Origin: Antedon mediterranea
Taxonomy: Eukaryota > Echinodermata > Crinoidea > Comatulida > Antedonidae
Direction of reading: 5' to 3'
DNA: 64,000 nt
Assembly: GCF_964355755.1 (NCBI RefSeq)
Contig: NC_092679.1
Coordinates: 3,658,001 to 3,722,000 of the forward strand
Positions 25,007-37,000 of this stretch are shown piece by piece; position 1 is the stretch's first letter, and every line of letters begins with the position of its first letter. Below the pieces are notes generated by a model, which was given only the letters and a program-made list of their open reading frames with translations, had not been told where the DNA came from and ran no database searches. The translations under genes and the position numbers were made by a program.

Positions 25007-28000
25007 ATGAGTATTGTTACGAGGTTACTTTTCACACTGCATATAGTAGGACTGTTTAAATGTAAGTATTTAACGGTTCATTGTGAAAATATAACCTGGG
25101 AAGAGTGATACTTTCACTCTTTCCTGGTATAGCCAATTTCATACTTCCGTTAAAAATATAAATTGTTTGACTTAACACGCATGGCACGATGCTTTTATAT
25201 TTGATATGCATATATGTCAGTTGACCTTATTATCATTGCTATATATTTTTACCATTACTTATACTTCCTAAATTCCAAAAGCGTATTTACTGTATATAAC
25301 GATGAACGATAATCATGAAATGCATTAATTAGGCCTATTAATACAAAGTAATAAGTATTGCCAATACCATTACGGATAAACCCGGATCAGTAAATGAATA
25401 GCTGGTGTCATGCATGACGTAGGCAACGATTATAATTCCATCTCATCATTTATTTTTATTGTCAGCGACCTACTTGTATGTCCGCAATATTATCATCATT
25501 ATCGCCATATATCAAGGCATCTTTATTCATAAAAAAACATTAAAAACATTTAGAAACTCAACCTAAATTCATCGCAGTCAATACATTGAAAGAAAGTTTT
25601 GGCAATAGAATTAATTGTCTTATGTCAAAAAGTTGATTAAAAAAGTTATTTTCGTTTTACCTTTATTTCGGAAGTTATATTCATAGAATATTTGATTTAG
25701 CTTTTTGCTTATTTTATTTTGTATCTCCATTAAGATCCAGCCACTGATACCCGCATCATTGTCATTTTTCAGTGCTTATTTTATTTTGTATCTCCATTGA
25801 GATCCAGCCAGTGATACTCAAAGCATTGTCATTTTTCAGTAATTTGCCTTTGGATTTAATAATAATAAATAGCCATATCTGTATTCAGATTATATCAACA
25901 ACATAATTTTCGTCACAATCATCATTGTAATATTCAATATTATTTTCGTCACCATCGTTACTCATCATTATTATCTTCGTCGTCATTATCATCTTACGTA
26001 TTTAGATGGTCTATCTTTTAATTGTTATGATGGAAACGAAAAAGAATACAGAATAGGATATGAAATACAGCAAGACTGTAACACCTGGTGAGTGATGGTA
26101 ATTTCAACTTATGTCCACACAAAAAATAATAATATACAGTAATTTAAAACAATGGAGTATTTTTTTTAAACACCATATTTAATGAGGGTGATCCATCCAG
26201 CAATTGATGATCATTAAATACCCTCAAAGTGGAGTGGAGTTGTAAATTTGTCCTTAGAAAGGATGGGACTTGAACCCAGGACCCTTGAGTGATAGTCAAG
26301 CATCATAACCACCAAGCCACAACTCCACTCCTTGTATGTATGTATGATATTAAGTAGCTAAAAGTTTTATCTATTGTGGTTGTGGAGAGCCATGCAGAAT
26401 ATCTTAACTATAAGTTTGACCATTTAATATAAAGTTAAATAGTAGCAGTAATAATAATTGTAAATTGAGTAAGTTATGGCTTTTTATTGTGGTAAAGTAA
26501 CTGGTTTTTTATATAGTATTTGCTTTCCTATTTTACATCCCTTTTGTCGTTTTTTGTGGGGTTTTTTTTGTAATCGTAGATAATAATTACGTATTTTGTT
26601 TGTAGTATTTGCCAAGAGGAAGGTTGGATCTGTACCCAGCAGCCTTGCTCAGGTAATTTATTATATTTCAAGCTTTAAGTTACAATAAAAAACACTAGCA
26701 ATAAAAGCAATATATATAGATAGACAAAGATAGACAAATTATATATAACAATGGCCTTTGATCTTATAATCCTGCAGATCCTTGTTTGTCATCACCTTGC
26801 ACTAACGATGGTGTTTGTGTGCGGTATGACGACACTTACGAATGCCTTTGCAAAACAGGCTACACTGGACCAAGTTGTGAACTTCAGGGTAAAATATTAA
26901 TTTTTTTAAACGTTAACACACTATAAGTAAATTAAGAACCAGATATGAACATATAGTTGTACATTACATTATATTAACTCGGTTCTTCGTGAGTGGTTTG
27001 CTTTGTAATACACGATTTATAGACAATGCAGTATTTCAGTCAAAAAAAAAATCTACAATGACAAACCAACAACGACAAACCAACAACGAAAAAAAATAGA
27101 GAAACAAAAGTAAAAACGTTACTACAAGAGTAGTTTAGTGACCATCAACTCAGCAGAAAAAATAGTTGATATTTTGCGTCTAATAATGTATTCATACAGG
27201 AAGCGATATGAACATTCATGTGGTTTTTTTCGTTATAATGTGCAACTTCATTGTCTTTTAAAATAGGATCGTGTTTAGACGGAGAATTGGTAGTTGACGT
27301 GTATTGTAATGGGGATTGCGAATGTGTAAATGGTACAGTGTCGTGTGAACCATTCTCAGGATGTCCATCTTTATCATGTGATACCGAGGTGGTTGTGCCC
27401 GGTGACTGCTGTCCAACTTGCTGTAAGTTAACTCTTTTTTCTAGTTTGCTCGGCTTAAATAGGCCTGGTCTTTGGGCATACTGCTTAATATGGAGAAAAA
27501 CAAACAACAAAAGGCATCGAAGTGTTATAAGATCTGTCTACACTATCAAAAAATGTATATGTATGATGTGCCCAAATATGGTAGTGATATGACGTCATCA
27601 TGTCCATATATGGGCACATCACATTTGTTTGATAATGTACATATACTGCAGTGCAGACAATATACATTTCGTTTCACACTATTACAGGGCCTGAACCAAA
27701 AGAAGGGTTCTGTCCCGGAAGTAGCTTCACATCAATTGGGAGCTGTGAGAATACATGTCATGATGATTCAAGTTGCGATGGGATTCAAAAGTGCTGCTTC
27801 AACGGCTGCGGGTTATCGTGTGCGGATCCGCAACCAGGTATTTACAGATGTAACAATATATATAACAGTTTGACCTGAATGATTTTATGATCAATAGACA
27901 GACTTAATTAATGATGCTATTTCTCGATTATTATTTCTTTTTTAAAATGTTCACTACAGAGGAATCGGGAACATGTAAATTGTCCCCGTGTAAAAATGGC

Positions 28001-31000
28001 GGGACATGCTTGGACATAATGTCAGTAATTGCCGTCTGCCGATGTTTACCTGGGTTTAGAGGCGACTATTGCGAAATAACAGGTAAATATTAAAGTATTA
28101 TTTTGTTCTTTTCTAAAAGGGGACCACGGATAGATAGCTAAATCCCAGTATTTCCGTTTTCCTAGTAACTAAACACAGCAGCTTATTAATCGATAAGTAG
28201 TCGGTGATTAACCCATATATATAAAATAAAGGTACTATACCGGAATTAGTTAGTAAACTCACATTTCCTTTCATTAATCTACTTTCTAGTTTCCTTTCAA
28301 ACACCTTAATATGACAGTCCCATATGTTTTGTGACACACAAATATCACTTAAATTTCAAAACAATTGTACGACAAAACTTAAACTTTCCGCCTTCATTTA
28401 TAACCTATAGTCTTCAGCTCTGTCACCACTATTAAAGATTATGTGACACAAAGAGTGATGTGCCCATATATGGACACGATGATGTCATATCACTACCATA
28501 TTTGGGCACATCACACTTTTTTTTGTCAAACTAGTTTGATAATTATTCTAATTGTTTAACAGATGGAAAAGGTTGTGTTGTTAATGGTACAGTTTACAGA
28601 GACACTGAGTTAGTTGACTTTGAATGTTTAAGTTGGTAAGTAAGATCTTCGTCTAATATCATTTGTAGTGGGTCAATTTAGCAAATTCTTTAAATAGAAT
28701 TATGTTTGCATTTAAGAATCTCGAAGTACACACACAAAAACAATTACATTTCGTCATATGATTAATACTATAATACGCGATACTAAAATATCGCAGATAA
28801 TGGATAGCACAAACAACTTTTTTTCGGTTATTTTATCTGTATTTGTTTTTTTTAGTCTTTGTAATGATGGTATACTAGAATGCACCGACAAATGTGGTAA
28901 ATATAACGACAAGTTTTTGTTTATTTTTTACAATTCGAAATTAAATTTTTTTCAATACATGTTTTTCTATATAATGCGTATGTGGTAAGAACCATTGCTT
29001 TATCTTCAATACAAACTTCTCAAACTACTGGTATCCTGCAGTTATTTTATGAAAAAACAGCCCTCTCTTTTCTATATTGTACAGGATTATTTACATTTGA
29101 ATATTTGCATATCTAACACAGGTGACAAACCAGGAGAATGTCCAACTGTAATAGAAGACTTCAACAACACAACTTGCGCAGTGGATCAAGATTGTACAGG
29201 GCAGCGAAAATGCTGCAATCAAACGTGTACTCTGCCTAATTATGGTGAGATTTCACTTTAAATACATCTAAATCATCTCTAGAATGACAGAATACTATCA
29301 GGCTTTAGCGATACCTAATTTACCTATGTTCCACTCGCCGGTAGATTACGATAGTTTTTTTGGGAGTTGTACGAAAAGGTGTGCTGTACATAAGGTGTTA
29401 CAGTACTTCGTTTGTTTGTTTGTTTGTTTGTTTGTTTGTTTGTTTGTTTGTTTGTTTGTTTGTTTGTTTGTATATGCGACTACAATTTTTAAGTTATCAT
29501 TCTGTAAATATGTATATACTTACAGAACATGCCTATAGAAAATCGGCTTATTAATAAATTCACAAAAAAAAGAAGAAAAAGTTTATTCTTTTAACATGGC
29601 CGACATATCAACATGCGCCTTCTGTAGAAATAGTTTGCCAAGTACTTCACTCAGTTTCTGAGTGCTTCCATTTTGAAATGTTAACGCTAATCTATTTCAT
29701 TTTCATAAAGACTCTTTAGCGTGTACTCATGATGGAAGAATTTTACAACGTGGAGACTCGTATCACGAACGTTGCAACTCGTGGTAAGATATATTCACAA
29801 TTACTGTAGGCCTACGTGTCTGAAATCTCGATTTCGTTCTGAGTGTGTAGGATGAGAGTGTAGCGATATATTATTTAAAATGAAAAATCAATAGCTATAG
29901 CCTTTAGAAATAGATCAAAGAGTAAAAACATTACATATTATTTTCAATCTATTTTTCAGTACATGTAATAGAGGAATTTTAGAATGCAGTCGTCTTTGTC
30001 GTAAGTTGTTTGCTATACTTAATATGAAACGCCAAACTATGGAACGCAATACTCGCATAAACAAGCCAAGAGTAAACGAAGTAATTTAGTATAGGCTACA
30101 TTTGATGAAGACAAGTGGAAAAGGTTATGAGTATTACTTGACGGTACATTTATCCTTAATTAATTTTATAGCTGTTAAAAAAGGAGGTTCGTGTCCTATA
30201 AAGTCTTCGGAAACTTTGCATCTGGATTGTAAGCCTAAGTGTCGCGATGACATAGATTGTAATGGAATCGAAAAATGTTGCGGAGATGGTTGTAACGGCG
30301 AATGTATGACACCAATTGAAGGTATAATATGTAGAAAAACTACTATTTTAATAATCACTGTTGTAATCAGCAGCACCATTATCACTGTCAATGTCATCCA
30401 TTTATTGTTGCTTTCTTAGCGAATTCAACATCTTATTGTTTCTTTAATAACCAATGGTACGCGGACAACGACATGTTTTCGTCTGGCTGTCAAAGATGTC
30501 AGTGTTTAAATGGATCCGTTCTGTGTCGAGCACCAATCTGTCCACAGCTGCCTTGCTCAGACCCAATACAGTCGAACGGTGCATGTTGTCCTAAATGCCG
30601 TAAGTAGTAACTGACATTAACTAAGACAACCGCCACTTTCTTACTCGTGCTTCAGATTAAGTTCTATCGGAGAGTGAATAGTTATTCAAATGTTCACACT
30701 TAAACAAAAATTTACATACAAACTTCCTCAGATTGCAGAAAAGTCTACAATAGCAAACTTTAGTTCGGAAAAAACTTAGATTTTGTAAACAAACATTCGG
30801 TAAGGTTTTCTAGACTAGACTTTACGATTGAATAAGACATTAACGACTGTCGAAAGTAAGAGGAGATGAATTCAGTGAATTTATCCAACTATCTTAATGA
30901 CGACAGGTAATTAAATCATGTATTTCAGTCTTAACAAGATTTCTATATACCGTATGATACATGATACATAAATGATTATGTATACTAATTTACATCACAG

Positions 31001-34000
31001 CTTCCCTGTGTATCGATGATCCTTGTTTAAATAGCGGGATTTGCTCTGAAGTTGCTGACGAGTATGTTTACAATTGTACCTGCGTTGGCGGGTACTCTGG
31101 AACGAACTGTGAAGATCCACGTAAGCAAACTTTTTTTGTGTAACCCTTTAATTTGTAATTATTGAAGACTATGAATAAAGTGGTGTCATATGTGATATAA
31201 ATAAACAGTATGGAAGAAGGTTTATTGACGGTACACACGTGCCTCTACCTAGGTAATAGATGTAATAGAAATATTCATATTTTCGACAGCATCAAACTGT
31301 TCTGAGGCAATCTGTTTAAATGGCGGTGTTTGTGTAGAACCGGATTACGACTATAGCAGCAGTGAGCCTCAATGGACATGCCGATGTCCCACTGGATTTG
31401 GCGGAGAAATATGTGAAATACAAGGTAAAATAGCTAGTAAATTATTGCATATCATTGAAAACTAATCTTAAAGAAATAGTGCGGCAGATCAGCAGTAATT
31501 ACTTTTTTAATATATATTTTATCATTATTACTGTTTTTTCAAGATGAACTTTGTAACATGAACAGATGTCAAAATGGAGGAACATGTTATAAAGTATTCG
31601 ACACGATAACGACATGCGCATGCGTAGATGGGTTTACAGGGCCTTCATGTGAACAACGTAAGTTTATTACATTTTTGTTCTGTTGAAATTGACAAACTGA
31701 CGACCAACTCAAAAGTTTACTCGAGGATATTAAACATCGATATTTTAAATGAAGGAAAGAACTTTTTATTATTGTTTTTTATTTAAATAACAGAAAATAT
31801 CTGCCGTAGTCAACCGTGTTTTAATGGTGGAACGTGCATATCTATTTTAAATGCATATTACGAATGCAAATGCCAAGATGATTTCATGGGAGAATATTGT
31901 GAGATGAACAGTAAGTTCTTGCTTTTAGATTGAGAAATGGCGAACAGACAATACAATTATTTTATTAACTTCATATCAAACCGTTGGAGCGGTAATTTTT
32001 CTTATATTTATACATAGTACAGAAATGGTTATACATTTGCAAAATTTCTGTTATATCTACTTCCATTCCATTGTCTATATTACTCTATTATGAAATAATT
32101 CATAATTCTCTTGATTAAAAATGTTTTTTTTAGCTCATAAAAATTGTTCGACTGTGATTTGTGAGAATAACGGTACATGCATAGAAGTTGACTCAGCCAA
32201 GGGATGGCAGTGCCAATGCTCTCCATCTTATGTCGGAGAATTCTGCGAGGAAGAAATCGGTAAAAGTTGTGAAAGTGGAAACAATCAAGTGTTTTTAGTG
32301 ATGATTATAACGATTATGATGATAATAAGTTTAATATTGTGATTGGGCATGATAATGAAAATATGACTTTCTTTCAGAAAATTCTGATTGTTCGACTGTT
32401 GTTTGCCAAAATGGCGGTGAATGTATTGAAGTAGACAGTGTCGGTGATCCCGGTTCCTCATGGTACTGCCGCTGCTCTACTGGAACCAGTGGAAATCTAT
32501 GTGAAATTCAAGGTAATTATAATGACTGCTATAAATTCATCTTCCTAAGAATATAAAATTGCAGATTATCCATGTGTTTCTGGTTATGGCCTTTGTCTTC
32601 ATCCATTTCTTATTATTTTGAAGCTGAGCTTTGTGACGTAAACAGGTGCCAAAATGGGGGTACGTGTTATTTGGTGAATGGTCAAACTTCAGTGACAACC
32701 TGCGCATGCACAGGGGGCTATAGTGGTTCTTCTTGTGATCAATGTGAGTATTGCTATCCAATTTTGTTTCCAATTTAATTCACATCAGATATAATCGCAT
32801 ATTACAATGACAGCAAAGATGGCTAAAGACCATGCACAGATTTGAATTAGAAATATACAAATATAAATTAAAAGAATTAAACTTTTCTTCACTTTTTATT
32901 ATCTTTATTTATATTATTCAAATTTATATTATTATAAAACAGTGGATATTTGCCTTAGTGAACCCTGTCAAAATGGAGGGACTTGCACTCCAGTGTTTAA
33001 CATTTTTTACTCATGCGGTTGTCAAGATGGTTTTAGTGGTGTTAATTGTGAAATTGATGGTACGTATTAATTGATTATTTTTAGACAGATATGTTGTCTA
33101 TGACTTTGCATATATAGGCCTAAGCAAAAATAAACTATTGTTATTAGCATCAGATGTATTAACTTCTTCTTCTTCTTTTAGAAGGACCAGCTAGTTGTTC
33201 AGATGTTGTTTGTCAAAATGGTGGTGAATGTATAGAAGCAACTTTCAATTCACCGTTGTATTGTCAATGCACACCCGAATTCACTGGCGAATTATGCGAA
33301 GAACGAGGTACTACCGAAGACGTTTTCCAATACACATTTTTGATTGGTTGCCCATAACGTCTCTACATTATCCCAATTAGACGTTTTCCAATACACATTT
33401 CTGATTGGTTGCCCATAACGTCTCTACATTATCCCAATTAGACGTTTTCCAATACACATTTCTGATTGGTTGCCCATAACGTCTCTACATTATCCCAATT
33501 AGACGTTTTCCAATACACATTTTTGATTGGTTGCCCATAACGTCTCTACATTATCCCAATTAGACGTTTTTCAATACACATTTCTGATTGGTTATATTAT
33601 CACAAACATAGTCTACTCTTACAAACTTTACCAAATTCAGTTAGAGTTTGGAAACCACAGTGTAGACTTCTCTGTAAACCTGTTTTCTAAACTTTTAAAC
33701 TAAATATAAACTAAGCAAACTTTTTTAAACATTTCTTGACAACCTTTTTAGTTTGCAAACATTTTGGTAAAGTTTTCCTAGTGTAGAAATCGAAATTATG
33801 TCTCATCAAAGTACTGTAAATAGCTATACACAATTCATTTTAAATGTCGGTGTAACACAATTAATTACACATGATTTTGTATTTTAAAGGTAATCTTTGT
33901 GACGTCAACAAATGTCAAAATGGTGGAACGTGCTATAAGATTAGCGAAACATGGACTACCTGCTCGTGTGTAGATGGCTTTACCGGACCATTTTGTGACC

Positions 34001-37000
34001 AACGTTCGTAATAAAAGATTCATTTTATATTACAATGCTTATTATATTACATACCGATGTTCTTCTTCCATTTCATTTTTTGTGTATATTTCGAAAATAA
34101 GGAACAAATCTTTTTTTATAAACAGAAAATATCTGTCTTAGTGAACCTTGTCAAAATGGTGGATCGTGTATTAATACTTTTAACCTTTTTTACTCGTGTA
34201 AATGTCAAGATGGATTCACCGGGATCAACTGTGAAGTTGGCGGTAAGTTCAGTTTCCATCTGATAAATCTCAATCAAATTCTAAGGTATCTGAATCAAAT
34301 AACTGCCCTGTGTGAATCAGCTTCATTGAAAGCAAGTGATGTTTGGACATTTTGTAGGCCTAGCCCACTGTGTACGGACATCTCTTTTTTCATTTCTAAA
34401 AAAAAATTATAAACAAATAAATAAAATAAAATGAAACTTAAAGTTTGCGTATATCGGAGTAGCTGGAACTCGGTAGTCTATTATATGTTTTTCGTTTTAA
34501 GCAGAAGTTCCGATAGACTTGGATTGTTCCATCACGGAATGTCTAAATGGTGGAGAATGCATCAAACCAGATGACTCTGGATCACTTAGTTATCCAGATC
34601 TATGGTTCTGCCAATGTCCTGTTGGATTCCGCGGGAATTTCTGCGAAGAACAAGGTGAGCTATTGAGAGTTTTGTAAACGTAAGGAAAGCTCTGTCTACA
34701 CTATCAAAGTTTATGTGGCTAAAAATGTCATGCGCTCATATATGGACATGATGATGTCATATCACTACCATATTTGGGCAATTCACTACCATTATTTGTG
34801 CACATCACAATTGTTTTTGTTAAACTAGTTTGATAGTGTAGTCAGATCTTTTGGCATTCGGATGTACTTTTTCTGTTTAATTAACAAAAGCATGACTTCA
34901 AGGCAATGTTATTATCTTTTTATATATTTTCAAGATGAACTTTGTGGCTTTAATAGATGTCAAAATGGCGGCACGTGCTATCTTACTGAAGTATCAGGTG
35001 TAACGACGTGCGCATGCGTAGAAGGATTCACTGGCCCTTCGTGTGAACAAAGTAAGTTATCTATCTATATCATTTAATTATTCATTAAAATTATTTCATG
35101 ATTGTAATGAATTGTTTTATTCTTCATTTTAAAAGATCAAAAGAATTGTTCAATAGTTGGTTGTCTGAACAAAGGCTCTTGTATAATAGACGCAACAGAT
35201 GATTGGAAGTGCGAATGCCCAAGTTACTTTAGTGGCGAATTCTGTGAAGAATACGGTAAATATTTAGTAGTAACAAATCTGCAAAAATAACACGTTATTA
35301 AAATATGATTGTGTTGATAAAGTACGCTATTTCGTTTATACAGAACCTTGCATTGGTCAACCTTGTGAAAATGGTGGCCGGTGCCGACCAATAGAAAACG
35401 GATATGAATGCAGTTGCCCCGCCGGAACATCTGGATTTCAGTGCGAAAACACCATTATAGGTAGGGCCTATATCAAATGTTGAATGAATCCGAATATTCG
35501 AAAAAGACCTTCTTCCTTGAAGATCTTTGTAACGTAGTGCATTACTGAACTTTTTATTCCGTAGATCCATGTTTCTTCTCTCCTTGTCTCAACGGCGGCC
35601 GTTGCTCTGCATTTAAAGGATTACCAGATTGTTCGTGTACAGAAGACTTCACTGGACGATTCTGTGAAATATCAAGTAAGGCAGATGTCACACTCTTATT
35701 TCAAATTAAAAGCTTAATAATTTATGTATATCTCGGGTCTATTAAGATGGTGGATATTTAAAAACTGATAATTTATATTTATAGTAAATGAAACGTGTCC
35801 AGATGAAGATCAACCCGTTTCTTGTTTGTTCGATCCCTGTCACGTGACCACCTGTCAAGCTTACCCCAACGCTAGATGCAAGTCAAACTACTGCGGAGGA
35901 TGTAATGCAGAATTCTATGATGAGGATGGAAGTTTAGTGGATTGTTACCCAGAGTGCTTGGCCGGCGTATCTGTTAGATGTGTAATCAATTCGTGTGACG
36001 TCACCACTTGTTCTATAAACAATCCGTCTGCGTATTGCTACGACAACAAATGCGATACGAAATGTAAACCAGTGTTTGTGATAGGCAACAATGAGCTTGC
36101 AATGTGTAATTTGTGCTCAAACCCACTGCCATGTCCGATTGACCCGTGCAATGCTTGTACGTCGATTCCCAGAGGAGCAGAATGCCGTGTGGACACGTGT
36201 ACAAGTTGCATAGCAGAACTTTACGATTCCGACGGAACAAAAATAGGAGAGTGTCCGGACACGATGCAACAATGTTCGCCAGGTCTTCCTTATGTTCCAT
36301 GTTTACACGACCCTTGTCAGGGTATCGTATGTCCTGGTTACACAGAAGCAGTCTGTAAAGCAACCTACTGTGGAAAATGCAATTATGAGTTTGTCGATCC
36401 GGCTTCTGGTGATCGTGTAGAATGCAATGCGTGCCCTAATAATGAGCCCGTGTACCGGTGTGCATCAGACCCGTGTGCGACGGCCACGTGTTCTGCGCAT
36501 CCTGATGCCGTCTGCCAAGTTATTCAGTGCGGATCTTGTTCTGCAGAGTTTCTATTGAGTTCGGGTGAAGTTGCGGACTGTACAGGTAACCTAGCTTAGT
36601 CTACAATAGCATAATTCTTCAACATTTTTGTTTGCAAACTCTTTCTTGAGGTGGAAAAACTAAAAACTAAACTACTACTAGATAACCGCAAACTGTTGTA
36701 GTTTAGGCCAGTTGATAAACTTCAACAAACTGCAAAAAGTTTCAGAAGTTAGGTCGTTCACTTTAGCTTGACCAACTAGAATAGTGTAGACAGGAATTAT
36801 TTACAAACTTCTCCAAACTGGTAATCTCGAAGTTTGCAAAAGTTTGGTAAAGTTTGCTAGATCTTAACATTTGCATTTTTCGAAACATGAAATGAAGTTA
36901 ATGTACTGTATATAATACTCTTCCTTAGATTATTGTAAAGAGAATAAGTGCAGATACGGTTCCAAATGCCACTCTATATCTGCTGGCTACTTCTGTGAAT

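Larger units (their letters stand above)
26006..30599 (+). other. Gene C: VWC-EGF-WAP module block (exons 2-14)
   Basis: Exons 2-3, 8-9 and 11-12 each encode one compact VWC-like module split by a phase-2 intron inside the first cysteine codon of a C-x-C motif. Exons 5 and 14 encode larger VWC modules in a single exon, ending GDCCPTC or GACCPKC. Exons 6, 10 and 13 are WAP (four-disulfide core) modules with the CCxxxC signature (for example [11 protein letters not shown]). Exons 4 and 7 are EGF modules; exon 7 has an RGD tripeptide at 28058-28066. WAP domains are often protease inhibitors and VWC modules often bind TGF-beta-type ligands; neither activity can be read from sequence alone. Confidence 0.85.
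31001..35675 (+). other. Gene C: sixteen consecutive EGF exons (exons 15-30)
   Basis: Each exon (111-150 nt, phase 1-1) encodes one EGF module with six cysteines. Exons fall in recurring types. Type E has [15 protein letters not shown] (31544, 32624, 33890, 34935). Type D has ICxSxPCQNGG (31794, 32943, 34126). Type N has CSxxxCxNGGxC and a longer loop (31290, 32134, 32378, 33182, 34505, 35136). The order N-E-D-N-N-E-D-N-E-D-N-E-N shows duplication of a three-exon cassette. Exons 29 and 30 (35344, 35565) are ordinary EGF modules. None has the classic D-x-D/N-E calcium-binding start. Confidence 0.9.

Noticed and set aside
26231-26331. Functional tRNA gene on the minus strand
   Set aside because: A and B boxes are present, but the ends form a longer 13-bp pair and the arms do not give a canonical cloverleaf; treated as SINE or pseudogene.
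27145-27510. Minus-strand frame of 121 codons
   Set aside because: Antisense of the VWC exon 27267-27422, which fits gene C in phase and cysteine pattern.
36013-36363. Minus-strand frame of 116 codons
   Set aside because: Antisense of the cysteine-repeat exon of gene C.
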